NCBI GenBank assembly: GCA_009809945.1
Contig: WTPW01002774.1
Span: 1-64,000 of the forward strand
Origin: Gigaspora margarita
Taxonomy: Eukaryota > Glomeromycota > Glomeromycetes > Diversisporales > Gigasporaceae
DNA: 64,000 bases
Reading direction: 5' to 3'
Made by a program: the position numbers and the translations under genes. This document shows, in pieces, positions 43,728-54,390 of this stretch. Numbering within the stretch: the stretch's first letter is position 1; every line of letters starts with the position of its first letter. The notes below the pieces were generated by a model. The model ran no database searches, was not told the DNA's origin, and was given only the letters and a program-made list of their open reading frames with translations.

Positions 43728-44345
43728 TTGTCAGAAATCAAAACTGTAAGATTTAGTGAAATCAAATATGCATCTTTAAGTAACATTAAATCCTATTTTA
43801 AAAACTTTGATCAAAAAAATATTTCTGAAGCATTTGATGCAACTAGAAACAAACAGAAAGAAGTTATTACTGCAAAAGAGTGGCCTGCCTTTACTAAAAA
43901 GTTTTATAATTTACAAGTAGAATCACAATCAGGCTTTAAAAGTTTGATTAAATATTTGGAGGAAGAAAAAGATAAACAAAGAAAAAATAATGAACCAATA
44001 GGTGAAAGCTGGGATTGCTTCAAGTTAAAATCTGCAATTAATGACTACAATAAAGAAAATTATATATCAGCTTATCAAACATTTAGATGTTTTACTACTA
44101 AAGATCATGAAAACTCTATTAGTAAAGAGACAATTCAAGTATATAGTATTGTAATGTATTATATTGCACTTTGCAATTTAAATGGGAATGGCACAGTAAA
44201 AAATGAGCATTATGCTTTTACTGTCACCAAATTTCTTGAAGAACATAACAAATCTAGTGATGCATTAAAGGTTTACAAATTATTATATTCTGAAGCTAAT
44301 GATGCAAAAATTAAAGAAAAAGCTTTATATAAATTGACATGTTAA
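43728..44345 (+). CDS. Sel1-like protein with N-terminal helical domain
   Basis: About 205 residues: IKTVRFSEIKYASLSNIKSY, KEWPAFTKKFYNLQVESQSG, FKSLIKYLEEEKDKQRKN (coiled), then AINDYNKENYISAYQTFRCF and a Sel1-like hairpin YYIALCNLNGNGTVKNEHYA, ending in an ALKVYKLLYSEANDAKIKEK helix. No internal ATG lies near the front; the frame opens without one, so a short first exon (for example around the ATG at 43711) is likely. Decayed copies lie at 49.37-49.64 kb, and a relative of the second half at 51.66 kb. Confidence 0.6.
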   Translation: MSEIKTVRFSEIKYASLSNIKSYFKNFDQKNISEAFDATRNKQKEVITAKEWPAFTKKFYNLQVESQSGFKSLIKYLEEEKDKQRKNNEPIGESWDCFKLKSAINDYNKENYISAYQTFRCFTTKDHENSISKETIQVYSIVMYYIALCNLNGNGTVKNEHYAFTVTKFLEEHNKSSDALKVYKLLYSEANDAKIKEKALYKLTC

Positions 44346-44950
44346 AATTAAAATTAAATTTCAATCTAATCAGGAAACCTAAGTAGTCAGATTTACTTAA
44401 AAATTTTTTTTAGGTGTCTATTGCATTTTTTATACAACGAATTAGTTATCAAATATTAAAGAATTGCTGTAATATCTAAGCATTTGGTATAATCTTTGTT
44501 TAATTTAGACTATTTTTTAAAAATAAACATTAGTTTAACCAATCAATTGGTACGGGGAGGTGGCACATAATGTCACATCATACGTAATGGCACTATCATT
44601 TCACGGAATGATACGTGTCGAATATGGTACGTGTTGGCTCATTTCACAAAGAGCGAAAGATCAATATACGATTTTTTAAAAAAATTGCGATATCTTATAA
44701 TTTCAATAATCACGTTAACACTTTTGGTTAATTCGTTTGTTATGAAGTTTGTATCCAGATGTTGATTTACGGATATTCAATTGAATAAGAAAAATCGTAC
44801 CTAAAGATCTGTCCTAAAAAAATAATCATTTTCTCTCGTAAAATTTATTTATTCTTTATAATTATCAAAATATTTGGATAATTATTGAAAGCGTTGATTA
44901 GAGTGGATCAAATTTCTGAATAATAAAACTATAAAATTTATTAAATCAAA
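44346..44950. other. Intergenic with a GC-richer patch
   Basis: Non-coding. 44545-44650 is less AT-rich with dispersed TACGT words (GGTACGGGG, CATACGTAATGG, GATACGTG, GGTACGTG), possibly a mobile-element scrap. Confidence 0.4.
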
Positions 44951-44959
44951 ACTATATCA

Positions 44960-45200
44960 TACTATCAATTTTTTTTGCTTTTCAATAACATATTGCAATT
45001 TTGTTGCTTATTCATTAATTATTGGCAATATTATATTTCACATCTCTTTTACAGCCTTTTTATTATGGCTTTTGACAACTATTGTTTTAAATAAGATTAG
45101 ACAACTTTAGAATTTTAATATTCTAATATTTAATATAAGAAATTTAATTTCAGTAAGTAAATTATTAACAGTTAAAATTTTCATTTATTTTCTAATAAGG
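44960..45200 (+). pseudogene. Duplicated exon 2 of the seven-helix-like membrane protein
   Basis: The plus strand reads AYSLIIGNIIFHISFTAFLL and TTIVLNKIRQL, almost identical to exon 2 of the minus-strand gene at 10.49-10.26 kb; nucleotide identity is also very high (TTTCACATCTCTTTTACAGC is shared). A TAG follows IRQL where Lys is present in the source. Exons 1 and 3 are absent, though GVPESIYQDLLIVRG follows after an intron-like gap. Confidence 0.8.
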
Positions 45201-45282
45201 TTTAGTGTATCCAAGATCATTATGCGAAGGGGTTCCTGAATCGATTTATCAAGATTTATTAATTGTTAGAGGGTTGTCAAGG

Positions 45283-45346
45283 TTTCGCCAATTCGTCATA
45301 TGTTTCATTAATTCGTCATAGATTTCATCAATTTGTCATAGATTAT
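45283..45346. repeat. Short tandem repeat, TTTCATCAATTCGTCATAGA
   Basis: Three imperfect units of 21-23 bp (TTTCGCCAATTCGTCATATG, TTTCATTAATTCGTCATAGA and TTTCATCAATTTGTCATAGA). Confidence 0.85.
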
Positions 45347-45803
45347 AATGATAAATACTAAGTTCTTTCATAATAAATCATCTTACTTAGTATCCTCTTA
45401 TGCAAAATTATATTTTAATATACCACATCAAAATTATTAAGTTTTTAATATATATTTTTTGCTTTAAAGAAATCTCAATAAATTGCATAACTTTATGACT
45501 CACAAATGTTTTATAATTTCATAATAAAAAAATAGGCAAAACATCAAAATCGAAGAAGTCGATATTCAAAAAATTTACTTTCAGTAAAAATTCTTCCGAA
45601 TCGAAAATTGTCTGGTGCTTTGTTGTAAACTTCGTTTGCTAATTTCAATCTGGGTGGTGTTTAGTTTTTCTTGTTTTATAAATTGATTTTTTATTACATT
45701 AGAAAATGAAAAACGTATATACTTTAATTCACATGACCTAATCTCAGTCATAATGTAGCATAGGTAAGATCATGAAGATGTTTTGATGCTTCTCTTAAAT
45801 TAT

Positions 45804-46840
45804 CAGTCATAGGACATGTCCCCTTAAAATTGGTTTAAAATAAATTTATAATAAAAATTATAAAAAAANNNNNNNNNNNNNNNNNNNNNNNNNNNNNNNN
45901 NNNNNNNNNNNNNNNNNNNNNNNNNNNNNNNNNNNNNNNNNNNNNNNNNNNNNNNNNNNNNNNNNNNNNNNNNNNNNNNNNNNNNNNNNNNNNNNNNNNN
46001 NNNNNNNNNNNNNNNNNNNNNNNNNNNNNNNNNNNNNNNNNNNNNNNNNNNNNNNNNNNNNNNNNNNNNNNNNNNNNNNNNNNNNNNNNNNNNNNNNNNN
46101 NNNNNNNNNNNNNNNNNNNNNNNNNNNNNNNNNNNNNNNNNNNNNNNNNNNNNNNNNNNNNNNNNNNNNNNNNNNNNNNNNNNNNNNNNNNNNNNNNNNN
46201 NNNNNNNNNNNNNNNNNNNNNNNNNNNNNNNNNNNNNNNNNNNNNNNNNNNNNNNNNNNNNNNNNNNNNNNNNNNNNNNNNNNNNNNNNNNNNNNNNNNN
46301 NNNNNNNNNNNNNNNNNNNNNNNNNNNNNNNNNNNNNNNNNNNNNNNNNNNNNNNNNNNNNNNNNNNNNNNNNNNNNNNNNNNNNNNNNNNNNNNNNNNN
46401 NNNNNNNNNNNNNNNNNNNNNNNNNNNNNNNNNNNNNNNNNNNNNNNNNNNNNNNNNNNNNNNNNNNNNNNNNNNNNNNNNNNNNNNNNNNNNNNNNNNN
46501 NNNNNNNNNNNNNNNNNNNNNNNNNNNNNNNNNNNNNNNNNNNNNNNNNNNNNNNNNNNNNNNNNNNNNNNNNNNNNNNNNNNNNNNNNNNNNNNNNNNN
46601 NNNNNNNNNNNNNNNNNNNNNNNNNNNNNNNNNNNNNNNNNNNNNNNNNNNNNNNNNNNNNNNNNNNNNNNNNNNNNNNNNNNNNNNNNNNNNNNNNNNN
46701 NNNNNNNNNNNNNNNNNNNNNNNNNNNNNNNNNNNNNNNNNNNNNNNNNNNNNNNNNNNNNNNNNNNNNNNNNNNNNNNNNNNNNNTTTTTTTATAATTT
46801 TTATTATAAATTTATTTCTAGGGGACATGTCCTATGACTG
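45804..46840. mobile_element. TIR element enclosing the assembly gap
   Basis: CAGTCATAGGACATGTCCCC (45804) and GGGGACATGTCCTATGACTG (to 46840) are perfect complements. After a short non-matching spacer, the arms continue to pair (AAATTTATAATAAAAATTAT against its complement) right up to the Ns. The gap 45869-46786 (918 N) is thus inside a long-armed foldback or TIR element, probably unassembled because of its palindromic arms. Internal content unknown. Confidence 0.85.
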
Positions 46841-47753
46841 TTATGCTCTTTCAATATCATTTATTTTGAAACTTGAATTTCAATAAAAAAAGATTGAATG
46901 GAGTTTAAACAAAAAAGTATGCCAACTCTATTAAATACTTCTTTGTTCTTTTGCTTATGTACTTAAAACTAGAATTCTGCTTGTATCTTAATCTAATTTT
47001 CAGAACTACCAATATTGACACAAATTTGATATAAAAGAAATGCATGTTTGCTAGTGCACATATGAAACTTTCCAACCCTAATAACATATTCAAGATGTTC
47101 ATAACTTCAATGAAATGATTAGTTCATTCTCCGATGGCAGCTAACTAGGTTCAAATAATAAAGTTATTATTTGAGGAACCAAAAATCGTAATTGTCTTGA
47201 GTTGAGGGAAGCGCTTAAAGCCATACCCTATGAATTTTATAAATATCTGGTTCCCGGTTCAACTAAGAAATGAATTTTCTTTGTTTTAAACACCATAAGC
47301 ATTCATCCAAAATATATTTAATACAAGTTGATTACACTTTGTTTTATTACCATTCGGACAAAAGACTGATATATATATAATATTCATTTGAATTTATTAC
47401 TAATACAAATTGCAGTCTGAACTTATTTAAATTTTTATTGCTTTCAATTTGAATAGCAAATTTCGCGTATAGAATTTTGATTAATAAGAAACCACTCCAA
47501 AAGTCCATATATTGCATTAATGTAATTTGAAATTATATTAAAAATAATACTTTATTGATTCTCAAAATTTGGCATATTTTACATGTTTAGAATTTACAAT
47601 GTTGTAAAAAATATTGAGCATTAGATCTAAAATTTTTTTTTTTTCAAAACAAAAAAAAACTTATAAAATCAAGCTTGAGAATAAGGTTTTATTACTTTAA
47701 AAAATAGAGTGAAATTTGTACATTGTTATTGTCACTTTCTGCAGCAAAATAGA
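46841..47753. other. Intergenic, no gene seen
   Basis: Non-coding and AT-rich; a minus-strand 65-codon frame at 46905-47102 has no recognisable motif. Confidence 0.4.
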
Positions 47754-48085
47754 TTAGATGCATTTACTACAGTAACAACTTGTACATATTCCATTAAACA
47801 ATAATGATAACTTGCAATGAGTACAATAATCATGAGCATGATGATCCTCTGAACGATTTCCACATGTTGTGCAGTAATCTCCTGCTAAAATCTATTGACC
47901 TCCTAGAATAATATGATTACTATCACTGTTACAATTAATATAATAACAGTTTTCCCATTTATGTCCCTTCTCATTGCAATAATAACATTTTAAAATTTGG
48001 AATGCTAAAAAGAGAACAAATTTTAGCAATGAATGTTTGGAAAAGTATACATACCAATTCATTTACTTTTATTATATTTTGCCAT
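47754..48085 (-). pseudogene. CCHC zinc-knuckle and CxxC-rich protein with one nonsense codon
   Basis: From ATG 48085 (MAKYNKSK), TGA at 48061, then a 50-bp intron (48054-48005) leads into AFQILKCYYCNEKGHKWENC. The last part is an exact CX2CX4HX4C zinc knuckle, of the kind that binds single-stranded nucleic acid. Further CxxC pairs follow (YCTTCGNRSEDHHAHDYCTH, then GICTSCYCSKC) to the stop at 47754. An in-frame TAG-type break occurs after NHIILGGQ. The TGA sits where CGA (Arg) would fit the basic N-terminus. The choice of start is based on frame agreement across the intron. Confidence 0.65.
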
Positions 48086-49079
48086 TTTGCGAAGAAAAAT
48101 CGCAAGAGACCAATTTTTAAAAAAATTTGTTTTTCAGTTTTTTTAATAATTTTAAGCATATAATTAGCGAAAGTTTAGCGATAAATGATCAATTAATTAT
48201 TTATTTAATTATCGATTAGCTACACAATAATGATTAATTGATTAAGTAAATATAAATAATAGCACGCGCTAATAAAATGTTAAAAAAAATGAAAACTAGA
48301 AACACTAAATTTTTATTGATTTTTAAATGAAACTTAAATGATCTAACAAATTAATATAAAAGAGCCAAGAAAAACAATAATGAATTGAAATTGGTTGAAT
48401 TGAAAATTTTTTTTTGTGAGACAACATGCGAATATTTTAATAAATAAACGTAAATTAACAAACTTAGTTTAATTCACAATACTTAATCTCAGCCTTAATC
48501 AGGTCAGGGACATGTAAATTTTTGATAGCATTGTAAAGTCGAGGATTTTTTTTATTAAATTTTAACAATTCAATATATACAATTTTTTAAATTGTATTGT
48601 CAAATAACCCTTAAATTGTTAGGGTTCTTTACTTATATTTTCTAATTCGTTATTACCTGGTTATTTTCATTAATTATTTTTTTTCAAAATTTTATTCCGT
48701 TAGATTTGTCTTTTTGGTCTTATCTTTCATTTCGTGATAATTGACAAATTAGCGTTAGAAAAAAATGTTACCTGAAAACAAAATAATAAACTTAAATGCA
48801 CTTTTTATTAGTTCTTATATCATTTTGACAATATCTTTAATAATCGCGCCTTTTTTTTATATAATTTCATAAAATTACTGTTAAACCTTTTCATAGTATT
48901 AATTGATCAAAACAATTATTACACTCTGAAAATAGCCATTTTCTCAGACTGAACCATGTTGGTTTTTCCTTCGATTATAGCTTGCTTAAAAATTTCAAAA
49001 ATGACAATGAGTATGCTTTCAAATCATCTGTTTTTACCAGCTGAAAAGCTAATTATTAATTAAGCTATTAAAAAGAAAT
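48086..49079. other. Intergenic; contains a duplicated kinase-upstream region
   Basis: 48751-49062 matches 36142-36324, the region in front of the pseudokinase. The rest is AT-rich non-coding sequence. Confidence 0.55.
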
Positions 49080-49330
49080 AGGGTATTCATTTCACAGAAA
49101 TCAATTGCTTCCTCATGCTGCTTGTTTAAATAAATTTATTGATTTGTTCTCAACTTTGACACTACCAATTCCATTATATTAATAATAACTGTCCATCCCA
49201 ATAAGATATTGCCAATTCACTTCCCAATAGTCCTCAAAAAATAATCTGTTTTTTTTTTCGATTTTGATCTGATATTCAGAGTCTCTGGCAAGATTCTCTC
49301 TTTGTTTATTTTTGGGTTAAAAATCCACAT
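49080..49330 (-). pseudogene. Partial copy of the Sel1 gene at 50.6-50.8 kb
   Basis: Shares AAATCAATT-CTTCCTCAT, GCTGCTTGTTTAAATAAATT and TATTGATTTG-TCTC with 50615-50690, and the RENL/SEY-type segment of the 50.75 kb coil. Many indels; no open frame. Confidence 0.6.
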
Positions 49331-49369
49331 AACTAAAAATCAATTTCGAAACATATAGTAATCCCATCT

Positions 49370-49645
49370 GTAAGATTACATGCATCTTTTAAGTGATATT
49401 AAATCCTATTTTAAATATTTTGAACAAGCCAATATTCTGAAGCATTTGATGTTACTAGAACAAACCAAGTTATTAATGATAAAAAATGGCCTGCTTTTCT
49501 AAAAAGTTTTATAATTTACAAGTAAAATCACAATCAGGCTAATAAAAATTTGATTAACTATTTAGATGAAAAAGAAAAAAATAATACACAAAAGGTAACA
49601 GGTATAAGCTTTGATTTCATCATGTTAAAATCTGTAATTGAAAAA
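49370..49645 (+). pseudogene. Decayed copy of the Sel1-like gene at 43.73 kb
   Basis: Shared words include TGCATCTTTTAAGTGATATTAAATCC (part), AAGCATTTGATG, TTTTATAATTTACAAGTA and ATCACAATCAGGCT. Several frameshifts and an in-frame stop remove coding potential. Confidence 0.7.
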
Positions 49646-49889
49646 ATGTGCTTATAGGGTTGTGCTTATATGGAGACTTTCTCTTTGTATGGAGGTAACT
49701 TTAACTGTACCTATAAATATATATTCTTCTCGCTCAGATTTTATATTAAACACTTTCTTTATTAGAAATTATAAAGATAAATAATTGGAGTAGTGCTTCA
49801 CTTCATCTCTTTCTCTTCTGCTATTGCATATTGTGCTTACATGTTAAAGTACACATAGCAAGAATTTTTATTTTGGCCATAAGAAATTT

Positions 49890-50878
49890 TCGAGTTGCTA
49901 TTATTTTTAGCTGCTACTTCTAATGATTTAATTGCTATGAATTTATCTTCCTTTGTTGGTTTTGTCAGATCCATATCCATTTTTAAAATAATCAAATATC
50001 CAAAAGGCTATTTCATCTGAAAAATCTGATTTATAATATTCTTTATTATAGAGTTCAGTAAAGAGTTTGCGGTGTTTTTCCTCAAATTTATTACCATAAA
50101 AGATCATATACAAGACCCAGGTCTCTTATATTCCACCAAAAAAATTAATTAATAAAAAAAAGAAATTAATTAGTAAAAAATGGGGGTGGATCTAATATAT
50201 GGGGGGATCTTGTATATGAACTTTTACAGTACTTTCATTTCTTGATTTAAAGCATTTTAAAATTTTTTTAAATAATTTTCTTCTGAAATTGGGTATTCAA
50301 TATCTTTATTTTCACAAAATTCAATTGCTTGATTATATCCTTTTTTAGCTGCTAGCTTTAATAATTCAAAAGCTTCATCTTTTGCTAACTTTTTATCAGA
50401 TCCGTATCCTTTTAAAGAATAGTGGGCTATTTTACCCGATGAATCTAATTCAAAATATTTGCTATTATAAAGTTTAGTAAAAAGTTTACAATTTTTTTCT
50501 TCTACATCAATTTTGTTACTTTTATTTCTTGATTTATGAAGTTTTAAAGCATTTTTAAATACTTTTAAATAATTGTTTTCAGAGATAATATATTCAATAT
50601 TATTCTTTTTGCAGAAATCAATTACTTCCTCATATCTTTTGTAAGCTGCTTGTTTAAATAAATTTATTGATTTTTTCTCATCTTTACTACCACAGATTCC
50701 AAAATAATCTGTTTTTCTTCTCGATTTCAATTTGTTCTTCAGAGTCTAAATATTCTCTTTTTTTATTTTTGGTTAAAAAGTCATATAATTTATTATAGAT
50801 ATTAGTAGGAGAAGTTGTAATATTCAAATTAGATGAATTTTTTTTTATTGTTTTGTTATCTTCTTCTGAAACCTTCAT
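49890..50878 (-). pseudogene. Sel1-repeat protein interrupted by a MITE
   Basis: From ATG 50878: MKVSEEDNKTIKKNSSNLNI, a coil KNKKREYLDSEEQIEIEKKN, a frame change near 50700, then KSINLFKQAAYKRYEEVIDF, KLFTKLYNSKYFELDSSGKI, SLKGYGSDKKLAKDEAFELL and LAAKKGYNQAIEF. TAA at about 50257 lies at a Lys position. A 130-bp TIR element (50097-50226) follows, and beyond it the frame resumes as KFEEKHRKLFTELYNKEYYK, FWIFDYFKNGYGSD and AAKNNSNSK. The unit order repeats the plus-strand paralogue at 21.35 kb (FDKLYKKKYYELDSSGQVAY). Confidence 0.75.
50097..50226. mobile_element. MITE inside a Sel1 gene, TAAAAGWTCATATACAAGA termini
   Basis: TAAAAGATCATATACAAGAC (50097) and the complement of the right end (TAAAAGTTCATATACAAGAT) match at 18 of 20 positions. 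Outer TA may be the target duplication. The interior is ATTAATTA-rich. 130 bp. Sel1 coding sequence resumes on the other side. Confidence 0.75.
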
Positions 50879-51656
50879 TTTACTTTTGTCAATCTAATCG
50901 CAAAGTCATCTTTGTATTTATTAGTCAATAATACAATTTACTGAATTTAATTAGTTTCTTAAGGTGTAATTAATTCTAATTTAATTAGTTTCTTGAAGCA
51001 CGATTAATTCTTGTTTAATTTAAAATAAATCAGCTAATAATTTAAATATAATATAGTTAAGAATATGCAATTGTAAAGAGATAATTTTTAATTAAAATGT
51101 TTATCACCATATTGTCTATTGCGAAATTGCGAATGGATTCCAAACATGAAAAATTATGCAAATTAGCTCAAAATATATTTTTCAGATGATGAACTAATAT
51201 ATGTACAATCCATGTCACTAATTAATGAGAAAGAAAGTCAGACATTGCAAACAATTTTCTGAGATGAAATATCATGACGTATAATGAAAAAAAAGAATTT
51301 TATTCTTCACAACAATTGATTTCTTATTTTATTGATATTTAACTATGTTTCTGATTTAATTGATTTCTTTTAAAAATACCAGCAAACAATAAATAAATAA
51401 AAAATTTTGCGTCCAGAAATTTCTCCAATTTGTAATTATATATTAGGTTTTAATTAATAATTAAAATTAAATAATTTGCAAAAATGTTCTTTTTAAATAT
51501 AAATTAATTTTATTGATCTTAAAAATATTGGTATAAAGCTAAAATTCTAGCTGACTATTCTTAAAGAATTGCACAAACCAAATATCTATTCCTGAAAGAG
51601 TCATTACTGAAAAAAATTTACAAGACATTAGTCAACACTTAGTTTTTAGTCAAACA
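50879..51656. other. Intergenic, no gene seen
   Basis: Non-coding. A short direct repeat (TTAATTAGTTTCTTGAAG / TTAATTAGTTTCTTAAGG) near 50945-51000. Confidence 0.4.
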
Positions 51657-52239
51657 ATGGAGGATTTTGATGTTATTGTGCTTAAAAATGCGATTAATGC
51701 TTACAAAAAAAGGGAATATAAATCAGCTCTTCAGACTTTTAAAAGTCTAGCTAGTAAAGATTATTCAGACTCTACAGATAAAAATGATATAAAAATCTAT
51801 GGCCAGGCAACATTTTATTTGGCACTTTGTTATATGAATGGATATGGTGTAATACAAAATAAAGGTTATGCTTTAAGCATCGCAAATCATTAGTTAATAA
51901 ATAAAAAATATAATGATGCTTGGAATATTTATTGTGAACTAACTGAAGATGAGGAGATAAAATTTACAGCATTAGTTAATATAGCAATCTGCTATAACCA
52001 AGAGAAAAAACTTTTTCACAATGAAGAAATCGCTTTTAAAATATCATTAGAGCTTTATAGTAAAAAAAAAATATAAAGAAGCATTTAACATTTTTTCCAA
52101 ACTTACTTCTAGCACAAATGATGAAATTAAATTCATTGTCACTTGTCTTAAAGTATCTTACAACATTTCAGGATATAATAATATCAAAAGAGATAAAAAT
52201 GAAGCTTTTAATCTTATTAATACGATAAAACTTAAATAA
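51657..52239 (+). pseudogene. Sel1-like protein with one nonsense codon and one frameshift
   Basis: ATG 51657: MEDFDVIVLKNAINAYKKRE, YKSALQTFKSLASKDYSD, then the Sel1 hairpin YLALCYMNGYGVIQNKGYAL. TAG at 51891 stands where Gln would fit, after which LINKKYNDAWNIYCELTEDE, FKISLELYSKKK and, after a shift at the A run near 52062, KEAFNIFSKLTSSTNDEIKF and DKNEAFNLINTIKLK to the stop at 52237-52239. Closely related to the C-terminal half of the 43.73 kb gene. Position and pattern of breaks match the other local Sel1 copies. Confidence 0.7.
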
Positions 52240-53259
52240 ATAATTACTAAACACGCCACTACTGAAAAGAAATCACGAAAAAAAAACAATAGCTAAAATC
52301 AGAAAAGGAAAAGAAGCTAATCTTCAATCCAATTTCAAGTTTACCATCGTAAAAATTAAAATCACCCAAAATAGCAATACAACTACATAAAGTATTAATT
52401 TTGACTTCATACCAAAATCACTATGCTAAAAAGTGTCAAGAATTAAAAATAAAAATTGAATCAAAAAATTGTTAAAATTTTTTGTGGTTTTTATTTTTAT
52501 TTTGAAATGATATAACATGAGACTAAAATATTTAATTAACTTTATTAAAAGCAAAAAAAAAATAAAAAATAAAAAAATAAAAGCATGAAACTAGTCACAT
52601 TAAATTTACATTTATATAAATAATATTTTGAAGTCAGCAATCTAATTCGATTTCATTTTTAACAAATATTTGTCCCAATTTTGTGAGCTTTTGTCAATTA
52701 AATTGCCAATTAAATTTTATATCAAATATTTTAATAACCAAATAACTATTGAAACATGATAAAATATGAAAGAGAAGGTATCTCTGTCGGTCAAAATTTC
52801 TTTCATTGTTATGGATAGAAAACCAAATTAAATTTATATTAAAAGTATAATATAAAATAAATTAATACTCGAAATACACAAGTTGTAAAACTTTTTTATG
52901 TAATATAAAGATACAGCATTAGTTCAAGTTATTTATTCAAGCTTTATGGGCAATCAGATGTGCATTCTGGTAGAATTAATTAATAACTAGTCTTCTGCAC
53001 CCACCTTTTTTTCGCTATGTAAGAAATTGTGGATACACCAAATTTTTTATAATTATACTAAATATTTGAATAATCATGTAAAAGGTGTGAATGAGAAAAA
53101 CAAGCCATCAACTGTCACAATTAAATATTCATTTAAACAATACAATTTAAGGAAATAATTGAATTCTCTAAAAATAATGTAATCGTAACTTTAAAACAAG
53201 AGTAAAAAAATGTTAAATTGAAATTTAATTTATTTCAAAAACTTAAAAAGGTATTGATT
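52240..53259. other. Intergenic, no gene seen
   Basis: About 1 kb of AT-rich non-coding sequence without recognised repeats. Confidence 0.4.
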
Positions 53260-53439
53260 TGTTGTGCCCCAAATGCAAATTGGCCCAGTTGTAAATCTGG
53301 CCAAATTAAAAATTAATTTAGTCTGGATGTTAGGGTTAGGTTAGGGTTAGATTAGGCCAGTTTTTTATTTTGGCTGTAAATATTGACATCTGGGCTGTTC
53401 CAATTGACAACTGGGCCGATTTGCATTTGGGGCACAACA
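53260..53439. mobile_element. MITE with TGTTGTGCCCCAAATGCAAA termini and internal TTAGGG-like repeats
   Basis: TGTTGTGCCCCAAATGCAAA (53260) pairs with TTTGCATTTGGGGCACAACA (ending 53439); pairing continues through TYGGCCCAGTTGT for about 34 bp with one mismatch. The interior carries TTAGGGTTAGGTTAGGGTTA (53330-53350), a telomere-like tract. Scattered N bases follow at 53442-53493. 180 bp, non-coding. Confidence 0.85.
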
Positions 53440-53559
53440 GANTNNTNANNANNAAAAAAAANTNNNAANNAANTTNAANTNAAAANTNANNTNGTATATT
53501 TATTGTATATTTATATAAAAATTGATTCATGAAATTCTCATTCTATAAAAACTCAATAT

Positions 53560-53980
53560 TTCATTTGCCACAAACCAACTTTCAGCAATATCTTCATTTA
53601 AGAGATCAAATGATATCTACAAAGCATATAAAATTTTTAAAGTATATGAAAATAATTTAAAAATAGCAGAAGATAAATTTTTAAACCATATCCGTAATCT
53701 ATTTCAGTATGCTAAAGAAAAAGAAAAGTTGGATGAAATATTTCATCTATTAAAAAATTCTGAAATTTTCAAAAGAAATATTTATATTAAATCCTTTATA
53801 ATTTATTTAATGGGAACAAAATTATATAATAAAAGAAATGCTAGTAAATTAGAAATAGAAAATGCTATATTTCTTATTACAGAATTAGCGAATATTGGAT
53901 GTATTTATGCTAAAAATTTTCTAGAATTTTTTTTTAATCCAAACTCTTTTGATTATATAATTAAGTATTGCATCATTTAA
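53560..53980 (+). CDS. Helical-repeat (Sel1/TPR-like) protein or fragment
   Basis: An open frame from about 53563 reads NDIYKAYKIFKVYENNLKIA, HIRNLFQYAKEKEKLDEIFH, then YLMGTKLYNKRNASKLEIEN and AIFLITELANIGCIYAKNFL, ending at 53980. Helical pairs and the ELANIGCIYAKNFL end resemble a Sel1 unit. There is no ATG at the front; an exon boundary (TTTCAG near 53580) is possible. Classification is by resemblance only. Confidence 0.45.
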
Positions 53981-54390
53981 AATTCTAAAAGGAATTTGTA
54001 AAGGTTATTTTTATTTTTGCAAATGTCAGAGTTTTGGTTAGATTTATAAAAATAATTATTTTTTTTAATCGTTCATAAAATCCACATTTGCTTGGTCAGG
54101 AATTGCTTTTTTTTAAAAAAATTCTTTTACACAAATCTCTACTAAAAAATTTCTTGAATTTTTTTTTAACCAAACCTTTTGATTATATAATTAAGTATTG
54201 CATCATATAAAATTCCAAAAGAAATATGTAAAAGTTATTTTTATTTCTGCAAATATTATATGTGTAAGAGTTTAGGTTAGATTTATAAAAATATTTATTT
54301 TTTTAATCGTTCTATAAAATTCACATTTACTTGGTTAGGAATTGTTTTTTTTTTAATTCTTTTTTACAACACTCTACTAAATTGTTTATC
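53920..54390. repeat. Tandem duplication, about 235 bp x 2
   Basis: CTAGAATTTTTTTTTAATCC...GATTATATAATTAAGTATTG...TTAATCGTTC-TAAAAT-CACATTT-CTTGGT begins at 53920 and repeats from about 54155 with indels at T runs. The first copy contains the end of the preceding ORF, so the gene's 3' end was duplicated. Confidence 0.85.

Noticed and set aside
45824..46828. 334-codon minus-strand open frame
   Set aside because: It consists almost wholly of N bases; the frame is open only because the gap cannot contain stops.
48083..48159. Start at 48159 for the zinc-knuckle gene
   Set aside because: That frame does not join the knuckle exon across the intron; the ATG at 48085 does.
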